DNA of 64,000 bases from CAZDDI01 sp964504195 (GCA_964504195.1 CAZDDI010000002.1:1-64000), one strand, 5' to 3'. Shown: positions 23,327 to 34,500, counted from the first letter of the stretch. Numbers and translations are program-made. The notes: a model not told the origin generated them from the letters alone.

Positions 23327-25614
23327 ACCAACTCTCGCCGTCCTCGTCGGCGTCTAGCGTTATTCCAACTACGGGGATGCGGGGTGGTTTGGGGCGTACT
23401 TTATTAAGCGCCTTTTTGATCCTTACCATTCTACCCCTGGCCCTGATTGGTTGGTATGCTTTACACCAGGATCGTCGGAACCTTCAACAAGAGGTGGAGG
23501 CTAAACTCACGGCGATAGCGGCCTTAAAAGAACGTGAAGTGCGTTTGTGGTTGGCCGAGCGGCAAGCGCAAATCAAGCTGGCAGCCTCAGGCGTGACATC
23601 GCCATTGACGAGCGCCGATGCGTCGTTGTGGAGTGACCTCTGCGCGCAACTTCCGGAACTAGATGCGGTGATGCTGCTGGATGCTGACGCGCAACCGTTA
23701 TGGGTGGCAGGGGAAAGTTGTGCTTGGCCGGAGGGTGATATTCTCGCCGCCCCGTTATTATTGGCCTCGCCGCAAGCGGGCATCTTCACAGCGGTTCCAC
23801 GCGGAGAGCAGACTTTGATTGCTTGTTGGCAGCCTTTCTCTTTGGAACAGCTGCTCCAAGAGGATGTGGCTTTCGGCCAGACGGGGCGCATTTACCTTGT
23901 ACAGCTCAATCGCTTGTGGCCGGGGGGAGAGCTTGCCGCTAGTTTGGCAATGACACATTTGGATAGTGGCCAAAGTGGTGTGGCGCTCTACGAGAATCAT
24001 CGAAAAATCCCTGTCGTGGGTGCGTATTTGGCCTTGACGGACCTTAACTTGGGCGTGCTGGTGGAACAGGATCAGGTGGAAACTCTGGAGGCCAGTGAGC
24101 GCATCGCCGCTACGCTTATCGCAGTGGTGCTGGCCATGGCTCTAGCGACTACCGCCATTTCCGCCATGGTCATCCGGCAGATTACCCGCCCGGTTATTCG
24201 ACTTACCGAATCTGCCTTGCAGATGACTGATGGCAACCTCAATCAGTATTTGCCCGTCACCTCGCGGGATGAAATCGGCATTCTCACCTATGTTTTCAAC
24301 GATATGGCGGCGGACCTTAAATCATTATATGAGGACTTGGAGGCCAAAGTCGTTGAGCGCACCCGTTTGTTGCAGCGGGCTAACTATCAAATTCAGCGCC
24401 GCGCAATTCATCTTCAGGCCAGCTTGGAAGTGAGCCAGGCGAGCACCTCTATCCGTGATCCTGAAGTTTTGCTCAATCGGGTTTCCGATTTAATCCGTGA
24501 CAGTTTCGTTTACACATCCGTGGTGATTTATCTGCTGGAGCCGGGGGGGGGCTTGGCACGGCGACGTGCAGTTAGTCCTACTTCTGGGCTGTGGCCGATT
24601 TGGTTCCATCCTGGTGATGGCACTATCATGGAGCGGGCATTACGTAAGAGTGCGCCCCAGATCGAAAGTTATCAGACACCTGAAGAACAGGAATGGTATC
24701 GGCGGACGCTTTCGCGGGCCGCGATACCGTTGCAGATGGGCGAACGGGCCATCGGGGTGATTGCGGTTCTCAGCGCTGAGCGTGAAGGGGTTCAGGAAGA
24801 AGATTTACGTGTGCTACAACAAGTGGCGAATCAAATCACTATCGCGCTTGAAAATGCCCGTGCTTACGAGCGTGAGCGCCAGGCGACACAACAGTTAGAA
24901 GAGGCTGAGGTATTCAAAACGCGCTTTTTGCAGAATATGTCTCACGAGTTACGTGAGCCGCTTAACATTATTATTGGGTTTTCTCGGCTAATGCTCAAAG
25001 GGTTGGATGGGGCGCTTACTGAGCAGCAGCAATTGGATTTAGAGCGCATTTACGAGAGCAGCCAGCATTTGTTGTCATTGATTACTGATCTGTTGACGAT
25101 TTCACAACTGCAAGCTGGCTTGGTGGAGTTGGCCTTGCACCCCATTAGCGTAAGCGAAGTGGTTGCAAGTGTGTTGCCCACTGCCAGTGCGCTCATTCGC
25201 GGTAAGGATATACAGTTGGAACAAGATATTGCTCCTGATCTTCCTCTGGTGCAGGCGGATGCTGCGCGGATTCGCCAGATTTTGGTGCGCCTGCTCACCA
25301 ATGCCGCGAAGTTCACCCAAGAAGGCCAAATTTTCATCCGTGCTTGGTCAGACCAGGAAATGGTTTATGTGAGCGTGCGCGATACGGGCATGGGTATCCC
25401 CTCTGAATCTCGTGAACGCGTTTTTGCGCCGTTCGAGAAGCTGTCCGCTGAAAGCCGTTCTGCCGGAGCCGGTTTGGGTCTGGCACTGAGCAAAGAGTTT
25501 TTGGAGATGCATGGCGGCCAAATATGGTTGGAGAGCGAAGTGGGGCAGGGTAGCACTTTTACCTTTTCTTTACCCGCCTTTACAGAATTACCCAAGTTAC
25601 AGACGTTGAGCTAA
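23311..25614 (+). CDS. Membrane sensor histidine kinase (Cache-HAMP-GAF-HisKA-HATPase)
   Basis: The 767-residue protein is the only complete histidine kinase in the window. It has a membrane segment at about 27-49, an extracytoplasmic Cache-like region to about 260, a second membrane segment (about 263-287), HAMP (about 288-342), GAF (about 371-525), HisKA with phosphoacceptor H545 in MSHELREPL, and HATPase with LLTNAAKF, VRDTGMGIP and GAGLGLALSKEF. The residue four after the histidine is Glu instead of the Thr/Asn needed for phosphatase action in most HisKA kinases. It overlaps the receiver gene before it. It is the obvious candidate partner for the receivers and perhaps for the kinase-less sensors that follow. 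Confidence 0.95.
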   Translation: MGTGLNQLSPSSSASSVIPTTGMRGGLGRTLLSAFLILTILPLALIGWYALHQDRRNLQQEVEAKLTAIAALKEREVRLWLAERQAQIKLAASGVTSPLTSADASLWSDLCAQLPELDAVMLLDADAQPLWVAGESCAWPEGDILAAPLLLASPQAGIFTAVPRGEQTLIACWQPFSLEQLLQEDVAFGQTGRIYLVQLNRLWPGGELAASLAMTHLDSGQSGVALYENHRKIPVVGAYLALTDLNLGVLVEQDQVETLEASERIAATLIAVVLAMALATTAISAMVIRQITRPVIRLTESALQMTDGNLNQYLPVTSRDEIGILTYVFNDMAADLKSLYEDLEAKVVERTRLLQRANYQIQRRAIHLQASLEVSQASTSIRDPEVLLNRVSDLIRDSFVYTSVVIYLLEPGGGLARRRAVSPTSGLWPIWFHPGDGTIMERALRKSAPQIESYQTPEEQEWYRRTLSRAAIPLQMGERAIGVIAVLSAEREGVQEEDLRVLQQVANQITIALENARAYERERQATQQLEEAEVFKTRFLQNMSHELREPLNIIIGFSRLMLKGLDGALTEQQQLDLERIYESSQHLLSLITDLLTISQLQAGLVELALHPISVSEVVASVLPTASALIRGKDIQLEQDIAPDLPLVQADAARIRQILVRLLTNAAKFTQEGQIFIRAWSDQEMVYVSVRDTGMGIPSESRERVFAPFEKLSAESRSAGAGLGLALSKEFLEMHGGQIWLESEVGQGSTFTFSLPAFTELPKLQTLS

Positions 25615-25683
25615 GCCCTTATTTGAGAACACTGTTGCCGGTTGCGTTGGTCACACCAGCGGCTTCGGGGTTTTCAAGGTTCT

Positions 25684-25833
25684 AAATATCTATTTGTCTA
25701 CCGTATATTTTCCAAGTGCACTCAGTTTTAGCCATGAATTAGCACGAATGTTACGAATTTCTTATTGTTTTCGGGTTAATTCGAGTGAATTCGTGGCAGA
25801 AATCTACAAGTGTACGGTAGCAAAATATCTATA
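25684..25833. repeat. Nested inverted-repeat element between the kinase and the sensor array
   Basis: Outer arms contain CTACCGTA (25698-25705) and TACGGTAG (25813-25820), with partly matching AT-rich flanks. Inner arms GCCATGAATTAGCACGAAT (25731-25749) and the inverted copy at 25779-25797 match in 15 of 19 positions and correspond to the element at 19529-19595. This suggests one palindromic element inside another. It fills half of the 286-base gap, and a promoter for the array may lie here, though I see no convincing one. Confidence 0.55.
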
Positions 25834-25900
25834 AAGGGGGTGGGGTAAAGCGCCCTCTTGCAGGCCCGATTTGTGATTTGCCGATTTCTAGGGAGGCGTG

Positions 25901-27838
25901 ATGCAAGTAAAGCAGCGGTTACGTGAATTCTTCAAGCCCCCGGTCCGTACACGTTCGGATGCTGCCATCCACGAAGAATTACAACAGTGGCGCTCTGATC
26001 TGACACAAGGCTTGTTGCGTGTGGTTGCTCTGGTTGGGCCGTTCGCTGTAGGGTTTAGCCTCTATGGGGCTTATTCACGTGGTTATTATGGCTTAATTCC
26101 GATCTATGCAATCCCCTATTTGCTAGTTGTAGCACTAACATTGTGGCCCAAGTCTCCTTACTTGTTGCGTTCTTTGTTGCTGGTCATCTTGCTGTACTTG
26201 TTGGGGTTTACTGACCTGTTTCAATTTGGCTGGCGTGAGGACGCACGGCTTTTCTTTATCTGTTCCGCTGTGTTATCCGCGATGTTTTTTGGAGTGCGTA
26301 GTGGCGTGCTCATGTTGGGACTATCCCTGGCGACGTTGCTGGGCGTAGGTTTTGCCTCTCTTTTTGACGTAATTACATTGCCGACGCGTGTAGAACCTGT
26401 GCTCGGCGGATTTGTGCCGATTTCCCTCCTCAGTGATACAACCATCTTTTTACTCTTAGGCGCGTTGCTGATTGTGGTCCAAAATTACCTGATTCCGCGC
26501 TTTGTTGTGGCGATGGCGCAGGGGCGTGCATTGGCGCAGCAACTCGAAACACAGCAAGCGGAGCTGGAGGCGCGCACCGTTGCCATTCAGGAGGTGAACT
26601 ACGCGCTGCAACGTCGTGCTATGCAGCTCGAAGCCGGAGCGGCGGTAGGGCAGGCTATCGCCTCTATCTTTGACTTACAACAGTTGCTCGACCGCACGGT
26701 GAGCCTGATTTCCAGCGGGTTTGGTTTCTACCACACCGGTATTTTCTTGCTTGATGATAGTGGTGAGCGCGCAGTTTTGCGGGCCGCTTCATCCGAAGGT
26801 GGGCGGGTGATGTTGGCGCGGGGCCACTATTTGCCGCGTGGTGAGGGTATGGTGGGCTGGGTGCTGGAGCATCGCCAGTCCCGCATTGCGTTCGATGTGG
26901 GTGCGGATGCAATCCACTTTGCCAATCCTGATTTGCCAGCTACCCGCTCGGAGATGGCCTTGCCCATTATGGCGGGCGGGCGTTTGCTGGGGGTACTGAA
27001 CGTGCAAAGCACTGAGGAAGCCGCTTTTGATCAGGACGATGTACGTTCTTTGGAGTCGTTGACCGGTCAGCTGGCTGTAGCTATTGAAAACGCACGTCGC
27101 GTGACTGAGGAGGCTGCGCTCCTGGAAGCGACTAGTCCCTTCTACCGACTTTCACGCCGTTTTGCCACTGCCCGTTCCCGTCATGAGGTCTACACTGCTA
27201 TTGTGGATACTGTGCGTGAGTCTCAACCGTATCGCGTGTTGTTGGCACTTTCCACAACGGGCGAGCGTGTTCATTTGGCGGTGGAACTACGAGGCAGCGA
27301 GTTAGTTTTCCCCAAAGCCCGGCAAAATTTTTCTGAGCTCTCGCATCTCCCGGCACTTTACCGATATTTGACCGCACAACAGCAACCTTTGCTGATTACT
27401 AATTTTGCGGAGCTGCCGATCGAGGTGCCGCCGGAACAATCTGCCCCCCTGGGCCGTTTCGCGCAGGCTTTACAGGTCCGCAGTCTGGCTGTTGTCCCTA
27501 TCTCTATTGCTGGTGCATTGCCAGCCTTGTTATTGATTGCCTTTCAGGATCAGCACCGTTTTACTCCTGCCGAAGAGCAGCTCTACCGAACTCTGTCCGA
27601 TATTGCGGCAGTGGCGCTGCAACGCCTTGATTTGCTCGAAGCCTCGCAACGGCGCGTTGAGCAGGAGCTGCGCCTGCGCGAGTTCTCCGATCAGATGTTG
27701 GGCATTTTTGATTTGCAGGTGATGGTGGCCCAGGCTGCGCGTTCCTTGCAGACGTTAGTGGATGCAGATGGGGTCATTGTAGCGCTGGAGCGGGTGGAGG
27801 TAATGAGTGAAGGAGCGAGCGATGACGCAAAGTCCTGA
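25901..27838 (+). CDS. Sensor array protein 1: multi-TM, two full GAF domains, conserved tail
   Basis: The 645-residue protein has about six membrane segments (about 40-205), a coiled coil, and a GAF domain (about 255-405) containing GFYHTGIFLLDDSGE and LPATRSEMALPI. A second full GAF of another type follows (about 430-580), then the array's C-terminal tail (about 585-645). It lacks HAMP and every known output domain. GGGAGG lies four bases before ATG 25901; a GTG one codon earlier is less likely. It overlaps the next gene by 17 bases. The signal is probably sensed in the membrane. Confidence 0.9.
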   Translation: MQVKQRLREFFKPPVRTRSDAAIHEELQQWRSDLTQGLLRVVALVGPFAVGFSLYGAYSRGYYGLIPIYAIPYLLVVALTLWPKSPYLLRSLLLVILLYLLGFTDLFQFGWREDARLFFICSAVLSAMFFGVRSGVLMLGLSLATLLGVGFASLFDVITLPTRVEPVLGGFVPISLLSDTTIFLLLGALLIVVQNYLIPRFVVAMAQGRALAQQLETQQAELEARTVAIQEVNYALQRRAMQLEAGAAVGQAIASIFDLQQLLDRTVSLISSGFGFYHTGIFLLDDSGERAVLRAASSEGGRVMLARGHYLPRGEGMVGWVLEHRQSRIAFDVGADAIHFANPDLPATRSEMALPIMAGGRLLGVLNVQSTEEAAFDQDDVRSLESLTGQLAVAIENARRVTEEAALLEATSPFYRLSRRFATARSRHEVYTAIVDTVRESQPYRVLLALSTTGERVHLAVELRGSELVFPKARQNFSELSHLPALYRYLTAQQQPLLITNFAELPIEVPPEQSAPLGRFAQALQVRSLAVVPISIAGALPALLLIAFQDQHRFTPAEEQLYRTLSDIAAVALQRLDLLEASQRRVEQELRLREFSDQMLGIFDLQVMVAQAARSLQTLVDADGVIVALERVEVMSEGASDDAKS

Positions 27839-29519
27839 GCGCATGGTGGAAGTTCGTGAGCAAGAGTTACAGCTGCGCCGTCAATTGTTTGAACAGGTGG
27901 TGGCGGCGGTGGTGGTGGTGGGCGGGGGCGTACTGGCTGTTTGGTTATTCTTTGCCGGGCGGATGGGGGTGACCAATCAGGCGCTTATTTTTCTTGGTGT
28001 ATACGCATTGCTTGTGGCTGCCTGGTTGGTGCGTGTTTTACCTCTTTCGTTGCGCTTTACGCTTTTGCTTGTCGTTGTTTTGCTCACAGGTGAATATATT
28101 TTGTTGGTCAATGGCCTGGTGGGCGCTGGGCGTTATATGCTGTTGATGGCCCCGTTGCTGGCGGCGCTGTTGCTGGGGACAAAGGGCTTTGTGGTGGTGG
28201 GATTGCTCACCGTAGTTGGTTATTTTGCGGCTGCGATTGCCTTTGATTTGGGCTTGGTTATTCCGCTGGTCGGCGAAAATCCTGTAGATTGGCTCACCTG
28301 GGTTTATGAAGCGACGTTGCCATTAGGGACGATGGGATTTTTAGGTTGGATACTGATCAACTATCGTCGTGCTATCATTGCCGCCTCGCTTGAGGCGCAG
28401 GTAAATGCAGAACTGGCGACGCGCGCGCAGCTTGAAGCGCAATCTGACGCACAGGCGGCGCAACGTCGGGCGGAGCAGCTGGGGCGTGCCTCCAAACTTG
28501 CGCGCACGATTACTCGGATGCAAACTCAGGACGAGCTCGCCTGGCGGCTGGTGCAGGAATTAGCTGAGACCTTCAACTTGTATCAAGTTAATCTTTTTAT
28601 AACTGAGCCACAAGGTGAGTATCTTAAACTGGTAGCGGCTTCCGGTGAATTGGGTTGGCAATTGGTCAAAGAAGGGTGGGATATTCCTCTAAGTAGTGAA
28701 GACCTACCTGCGCGCGTGGCCCAACTAGGTCACGAGCAGGCGATACAGATAGCTGCGCATTCTCGGCTTGTCCATAGCAAGGCTGAAGTGGCCTTGCCCC
28801 TGTTGTTTCGCGGGGAAACCTTGGGAGTGCTTGATATTCATGGTCAGCGTAAGCCCTTCACTTCTGACGATGTGGATATTTTCCGTATTCTGGTAGATCA
28901 GGCTGCCGCTACGCTGAATACCTTACGCTTGCTGAAGGAGTCTGAGGTGCGTACACAGGAGTTGCGGGGCTTGTACATGCGCTCTGCAGCTGCTTCCTGG
29001 CGCGCGTTGCTCGAAGAAGAGCGGCAAACGCCCTATCAGCGTGTGGGGCTTATTCCTGAGCCGGAAGTACAAACCCTGGCGCAAACCGCGCTGGAAACGC
29101 GCCAGCCGCTCAGTAAACGTTTGGAAACGGGCCTTAAAGGGCATCTCTTGGTTGTGCCGCTCGTTTCGCGTGATATTCCTATCGGCTATTTGGCTTTTAC
29201 ACGCGCTTTAGAGCGCGGCGACTGGGACGCTGAAACACTTTCGCTTGTGGAGACGGCCGCCGAACGGCTTTCGAGCGCGTTGGATACGGCACGCTTGTTG
29301 CTCTCGAGTCGGCGACAAGCATTTTATGAAGAGCAACTAGGTCGTTTGGGAGATCTGATCTGGGCCAGCCCCAGTGTTGAAACGCTCATGGAGCGCACGG
29401 TGCAGGAGCTAGGGCGACTTTTGAGTGCTAGTGAAATCACGCTCTATATGACGCCGGAGACGGAGCGTGCGGCCAGATTGCCGGGCACCGGCCCTTTGCG
29501 TGAGTCCATAAAGAAGTGA
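27822..29519 (+). CDS. Sensor array protein 2: multi-TM with GAF domains and conserved tail
   Basis: The 565-residue protein has a basic start, about six membrane segments (about 24-185), a coiled coil, one GAF domain (about 233-370), the linker Trp motif AAASWRALLEEE near 389, a short GAF-like domain and the tail ending about ERTVQELGRLLSASEITLYM. No transmitter domain follows. The start at 27822 has AAGGAG six bases upstream within the previous gene's last codons. The next gene begins seven bases after its stop. Confidence 0.9.
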   Translation: MTQSPERMVEVREQELQLRRQLFEQVVAAVVVVGGGVLAVWLFFAGRMGVTNQALIFLGVYALLVAAWLVRVLPLSLRFTLLLVVVLLTGEYILLVNGLVGAGRYMLLMAPLLAALLLGTKGFVVVGLLTVVGYFAAAIAFDLGLVIPLVGENPVDWLTWVYEATLPLGTMGFLGWILINYRRAIIAASLEAQVNAELATRAQLEAQSDAQAAQRRAEQLGRASKLARTITRMQTQDELAWRLVQELAETFNLYQVNLFITEPQGEYLKLVAASGELGWQLVKEGWDIPLSSEDLPARVAQLGHEQAIQIAAHSRLVHSKAEVALPLLFRGETLGVLDIHGQRKPFTSDDVDIFRILVDQAAATLNTLRLLKESEVRTQELRGLYMRSAAASWRALLEEERQTPYQRVGLIPEPEVQTLAQTALETRQPLSKRLETGLKGHLLVVPLVSRDIPIGYLAFTRALERGDWDAETLSLVETAAERLSSALDTARLLLSSRRQAFYEEQLGRLGDLIWASPSVETLMERTVQELGRLLSASEITLYMTPETERAARLPGTGPLRESIKK

Positions 29520-29526
29520 GGCGCAG

Positions 29527-31422
29527 ATGAGTCGAAAAGCAGCACCATCCTCAAAGTATCTCAGCTTGCGCGCCCGGATGGCTTTGACCATTTCTGGGGT
29601 GACGCTTTTTAGTGCGTTACTGATTGTGACACTTGTGTATTACATTGGATTGCGCCCGTATCTTATTCGACAAATACAATTACGTTTACTTAACGCAGTA
29701 CAATTGGCTGCGTTGAGCGTGGATGTGGATACGATGGCTACGTTAGCGCCTGGCGATGATACGTCTGCAACTTATCAGGCACTCAGGCAAGAGTTAGTGC
29801 AGATTCGTAACTTGACTGAAGATGCCCGATTTGTGTCTACATTGCGGTTAGATCAGCAAGGTCAAGTAGTTTTTCTTGTGGACGCTGAACCGCAAGATTC
29901 AGAGTTGTTCTCGCCGTTGTTTTCAATTTATGAAGAACCTACGCTCAATATGTTACAACTGTTAGAGTCTATGGATGCCCCAATGCTTGAGCCGGGGTTT
30001 CATACTGATGAATATGGGACGTTTCTTACAGCTTGTGCGCCGCTTTATACTACTGAGGGTGAGCCCTATGCTGTGTTATGTATAGATATCGAGGTTTCCA
30101 CTTGGCAGCTCCAACAGCGCCAATTGTTATACTCTGTGGGTTGGATTTTGTTGTTGTTTTTGCCGTTGATGGCATTGTTGGGCTGGTTTACAGGGCAGCG
30201 GTTGGCCGCCCCGTTACAGCGTTTGCTTGAGGGGGCGCAACATGTCGCGCGGGGCGACTTTACCTATCGGGTGGAAGTCGCCACCAATGATGAGACGCAG
30301 CTCTTGGGGGCCGCCTTCAATACTATGGCCGGTGAATTGCAAACCCTGGTTGAGCAGTTGGAGCAGCGTGTGATAGAGCGCACCGCCGAGTTCCAGCGTC
30401 AGGCAGCCTACCTACGCGCTGCGGGTGAGGTGGGCCGGGTGGCAGCTTCGATTTTGAATTGGAATGAGCTGCTGGAGCAGGCGGTGCAATTGGTCTCCGA
30501 GCGCTTTGGCTTTTATCACGCAGGCGTGTTTCTGCTTGATGATAGCGGTGAGTGGGCCGTGTTGCGCGCGGCTTCCTCACCGGGTGGTCGGCGGATGGTG
30601 GCGCGCGGGCATCGCTTGGGAGTTGGCTCTCAAAGTATTGTGGGCTATGTCGCCCAGAGCGGACGCCCGCGCATTGCTTTGGATGTCGGCGAAGATGCGG
30701 TCTGGTTTGACAATCCCGATTTGCCTGAAACCCGCTCGGAGATGGCCCTCCCGCTTAGTGTGCGCGGGCGCATCATTGGCGTATTGGATGTACAGAGCCG
30801 TGAGTCGGGCGTCTTCGGCAGCGAGGATATTACCACGTTACGCATTCTTGCTGACCAGATTGCTATCGCTATCGCCAACGCGCAGCTCTTTGAGGAAAGT
30901 TCCCATGCCTTCCAAGACCTGGAACGGGCCTATGGTGCTGAGGTGCAGCGGGGCTGGCTAGCGCGCTTGGAGGAAGGGCAAATCATGGGATACCGTTACA
31001 CAGCTACCCAAATTACGCCCCTGGCAGCAGCTGAACGACTCCCGTTGGCGGAAGTGGACGTCACAACAGTACTTGAGGGAAATGTGCTGCTCGCACCGTT
31101 GCGCTTCTCCGGTGCGTTGTTAGGGGTGCTTCGCCTGAAGCGTGATCCGCAACAACCCTGGACGACATCCGAGATAGAATTTGTACGGCGCAACACAATG
31201 GATATTGCGCAGGCATTGCAGAACGCTAATTTGGTGGAACAGACTCGTATGGCAGCGGCGAGTGATCGGCTCATTGCCGAAATCGCTGATCGCCTGCGCA
31301 GTACGCTTGATCCTGATCAGATTCTCAAGAATACTGTGCGTGAACTCGGTCGGGCGTTGGATGCGCAACTGGTAGCTGTGGAATTGAGTGGGTCGCCAGA
31401 TGTCGGCGCTAGTGAGACTTGA
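29527..31422 (+). CDS. Sensor array protein 3: extracytoplasmic sensor, HAMP, GAF, conserved tail
   Basis: The 631 residues comprise a membrane segment (about 17-40), an extracytoplasmic region of about 160 residues rich in acidic residues, a second membrane segment (about 200-222), HAMP (about 223-277), GAF (about 312-455) with GFYHAGVFLLDDSGEW, the Trp linker AYGAEVQRGW near 468, the short GAF-like domain and the tail with EIADRLRSTLDPDQILKNTV. The extracytoplasmic region has Cache-like spacing but I cannot assign it firmly. There is no kinase domain. Confidence 0.9.
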   Translation: MSRKAAPSSKYLSLRARMALTISGVTLFSALLIVTLVYYIGLRPYLIRQIQLRLLNAVQLAALSVDVDTMATLAPGDDTSATYQALRQELVQIRNLTEDARFVSTLRLDQQGQVVFLVDAEPQDSELFSPLFSIYEEPTLNMLQLLESMDAPMLEPGFHTDEYGTFLTACAPLYTTEGEPYAVLCIDIEVSTWQLQQRQLLYSVGWILLLFLPLMALLGWFTGQRLAAPLQRLLEGAQHVARGDFTYRVEVATNDETQLLGAAFNTMAGELQTLVEQLEQRVIERTAEFQRQAAYLRAAGEVGRVAASILNWNELLEQAVQLVSERFGFYHAGVFLLDDSGEWAVLRAASSPGGRRMVARGHRLGVGSQSIVGYVAQSGRPRIALDVGEDAVWFDNPDLPETRSEMALPLSVRGRIIGVLDVQSRESGVFGSEDITTLRILADQIAIAIANAQLFEESSHAFQDLERAYGAEVQRGWLARLEEGQIMGYRYTATQITPLAAAERLPLAEVDVTTVLEGNVLLAPLRFSGALLGVLRLKRDPQQPWTTSEIEFVRRNTMDIAQALQNANLVEQTRMAAASDRLIAEIADRLRSTLDPDQILKNTVRELGRALDAQLVAVELSGSPDVGASET

Positions 31423-31520
31423 GGTGCGGTGTGGCCGTGGGGATAATTTTGGAGACCTGCAAGATTTGTTTAATACTTCAATCTTGCGTGTGAGACTGGG
31501 GGAACCGTGAGGCGGAGCCT

Positions 31521-34500
31521 ATGAAAATCCTGAGACGAAGCTTATTTGCACGGGTTGTATTTGCTTTTATCATACTAACCCTCATCAACAATGCGTTGCT
31601 GACTTTTTTGGCTTACCAACAGGCGCATTCGCAGTTGTCTCGTTCTCTTTTTGTTTCCCTTTCTACTGCGGGTGCGATGCGGGAGGAGGCTCTTACACAG
31701 TGGTATACCACACAGCGGGAGCGCGTGCATTACTTGGCTCAGATGGATACCGTGCAAAACCAGGCTGTGTTATTGGCTACAGCTTCACGCGATTCTGAAA
31801 GCTATCGGACGGCACAAACGACGTTGGCTGCTTTTCTGGAGAATACGCTGATTTATGAGCAGGGCTTCAAAGACGTTCTATTTCTCGATAGCACACAAGG
31901 TGAGGTATTGGTTGCAACCAATCCGTTGTGGGTAGGCGAAAAGTATGCTGGAGAGCGTTACTACGTCGAGGGGCGGCAAGGATTTTTTATGCAATCGCTT
32001 TACAGAGCGTCGGTAACCCAGCAACCGGAAATGACATTGGCTATTCCGGTGCTTGCTCCGTCCAATACGCTGCTGGGAGTGTTGGTAGTACATTTGGACT
32101 TGGATGTGTTTGTGCCAGTTGTGATTGGTTCGGTAGAGATTTTTGGCGACGCTGCCAATACAGAGATTTACTTGTTGACGCCGGATTATATAGCGTTGGG
32201 AAATTTGGATGTTGTTGCTGCGGCTGAATGGGGATGGCAGTCAAAGGCTATTACAGCCACCCTTCTTGAGAAGCAGAACGGTTATGGGAATTACGTTAAC
32301 TATGCCGGGAAACCCGTTATTGGGGTGTATCGTTGGCTCGATGAGTTGGGGCTGGCACTTATTATTGAGGTAGATCAAAAAGATTTCCTGGCACTGACGC
32401 GGGGAGCGGTCGGACTTAATTTTAGTGTGGGACTTCTGGTGACCTTATTATTCTCTGTGGCTATTTATGCCGTGGCACGGAGTATCGTCAAGCCAATTCA
32501 GACTATGACCAAGGCGACTACAGTGATTGCGGCGGGTGATCTGATTCAACAGGTTCCTATCCATACCGAAGATGAGCTGGGCGTATTGGGGGTGGCTTTT
32601 AATCGTATGGTCGAGCAGTTGCGGAGGGCCCACGATGAGCTTGAAACGCGGGTTGCTGAACGCACGGTAGCTCTGGAGGAACGTTCCAATCAATTACACT
32701 CTTCGGCGCTAGTGGTCCGGCGAGTGCTTGAGATTCGAGATTTGACGCAATTGCTGGAAACTACAGTTGCCCTCATTGTCGAACGCTTTTCGGTCTGTTA
32801 CTATGCCGCTATCTTTTTGCTTGATGACTCCAAAACTATTGCGCTGTTACGGGCAGCTTCTTCAGAGATTGGGCAGCAAATGCTTGCGCGCGGCTATCAA
32901 GTCAGGCTTGGCGAGGGTGATATTGTAGCCCTGGCAGCCGCTGACGGCGAGCCGCATATTGTGCTTGATATAGGGACTGTGGCGCAATCCATTAGTTATT
33001 CCGAATTTCCTGCCACGCGCTCCGGGATGGCGTTACCGCTTAAAATCGGGCATGAAATCATCGGTGTGTTGGAGGTACAATCTGAGCAACCAGAAGCTTT
33101 TGGGGATGATGAACTTGCGGTGCTGTCAATTGTGGCGGATCAAGTGACGGTAGCTATTCAGAACGCCCGTTTGCTCGCACAGATGCAAGAACGTATTCAA
33201 GAAATCAGTTTCTTGTTGCGCACCCAGAGCCAGGAAGCCTGGCAACGCTTTACAGCGCAGCGCCCTGATTGGGGCTATGTTTACGATGGGATGGAAGTTG
33301 TGCCTGTGGCGGCTGCCCCGTACACAGCAGCGGATGTGCAAGTGTCGCTGCCGCTTCAGGTGCGTTCCGGTGAACAATTGGGCCGTCTTGATGTGCGACT
33401 GGGGGGGCGGCGCATCACTCCCAGCGAGCTGGCGCTGGCGCAGGCGATTGCGCAGCAGGCCAGTCAGGCTCTCGATAGCGCGCGACTTTTTCAGCAAACT
33501 CAGTTGGCACTGCGGCGTTCCGAGGCGCTGTACCAGGCCGGGCAATTGCTCATCAACTTTGAGAATATCGGTGAAGTATTACAGTCGGTAGCTCATGCTA
33601 TTGCAGAAGCGTTGTTTGCTGACCGGGTGCTTCTCATTACAGTTAATCTTGAGGAGCGCAAGGTAGAGCATTTTGCGCGTGGCGGGTCGGGAGCTGCGCA
33701 GATAAGTGAGGCATCTTTTGAGGAATTGGAGCAGGGGCTTTCTGGCTGGGTGTTGCGTGAACAGAAACCCACACTTTCGCCCCAAAATGTTCCTGACCCG
33801 CGTGAGTCGCCAGAGGTGCAGCGGCGACGTCGGGAGACTGAGTGCGGGGATATCATCGTTGCTCCCTTCCTTTATGCCGGACGAGTGTTAGGCACCATCA
33901 CTGTCATGCAGCGCACGGATCAACCTGGGTTTACTGATGCAGATGTAGATTTAGTGATGGCGATGGCTAACCAGGCGGCTGCCGCCATTCAGAACGCTCG
34001 GCTCTTCCAGGAGACGCAAGCCTTACTTGATGAGACGGAAATCCTTTACCAATCCAGCCGCAACATCGGCGCTGCGCATGCCCCAGAAGATATCCTCCAG
34101 GCGTTTGTGGATTACGCTGCTGCTGAGCGGGTGGGACGCTGTATTTTGGGTGTTTTTGATCCAGAGCGTCCGCCAGACGATCCCGTATTCCAGTTGCTTG
34201 CCACTTGGGATCGCGGAGATGCCCGTGCTGCACCGGTTTCTGGTCAACAGTGGGCCGTGCATCAGCTACCTGTACTTAAGCGGATGATTGAAGAGCCGCT
34301 GGTGCTTTCAAATCTGGCTGAGACGCCGAAGTTAGATGAGATTTCGCGTCTGACGTTATGGGGGCGCTTGGGGATTCAGGCATTAGCTGTAATTCCGCTG
34401 ATTAGTGCGGGCAAGCCTTTGGGCTGGGTGTTGCTGGCGGTGCTGGATGGGCCTTACGAGTTCAGCGAGCGCGAGCGGCGATTGTTCCGCACGTTGGGTG

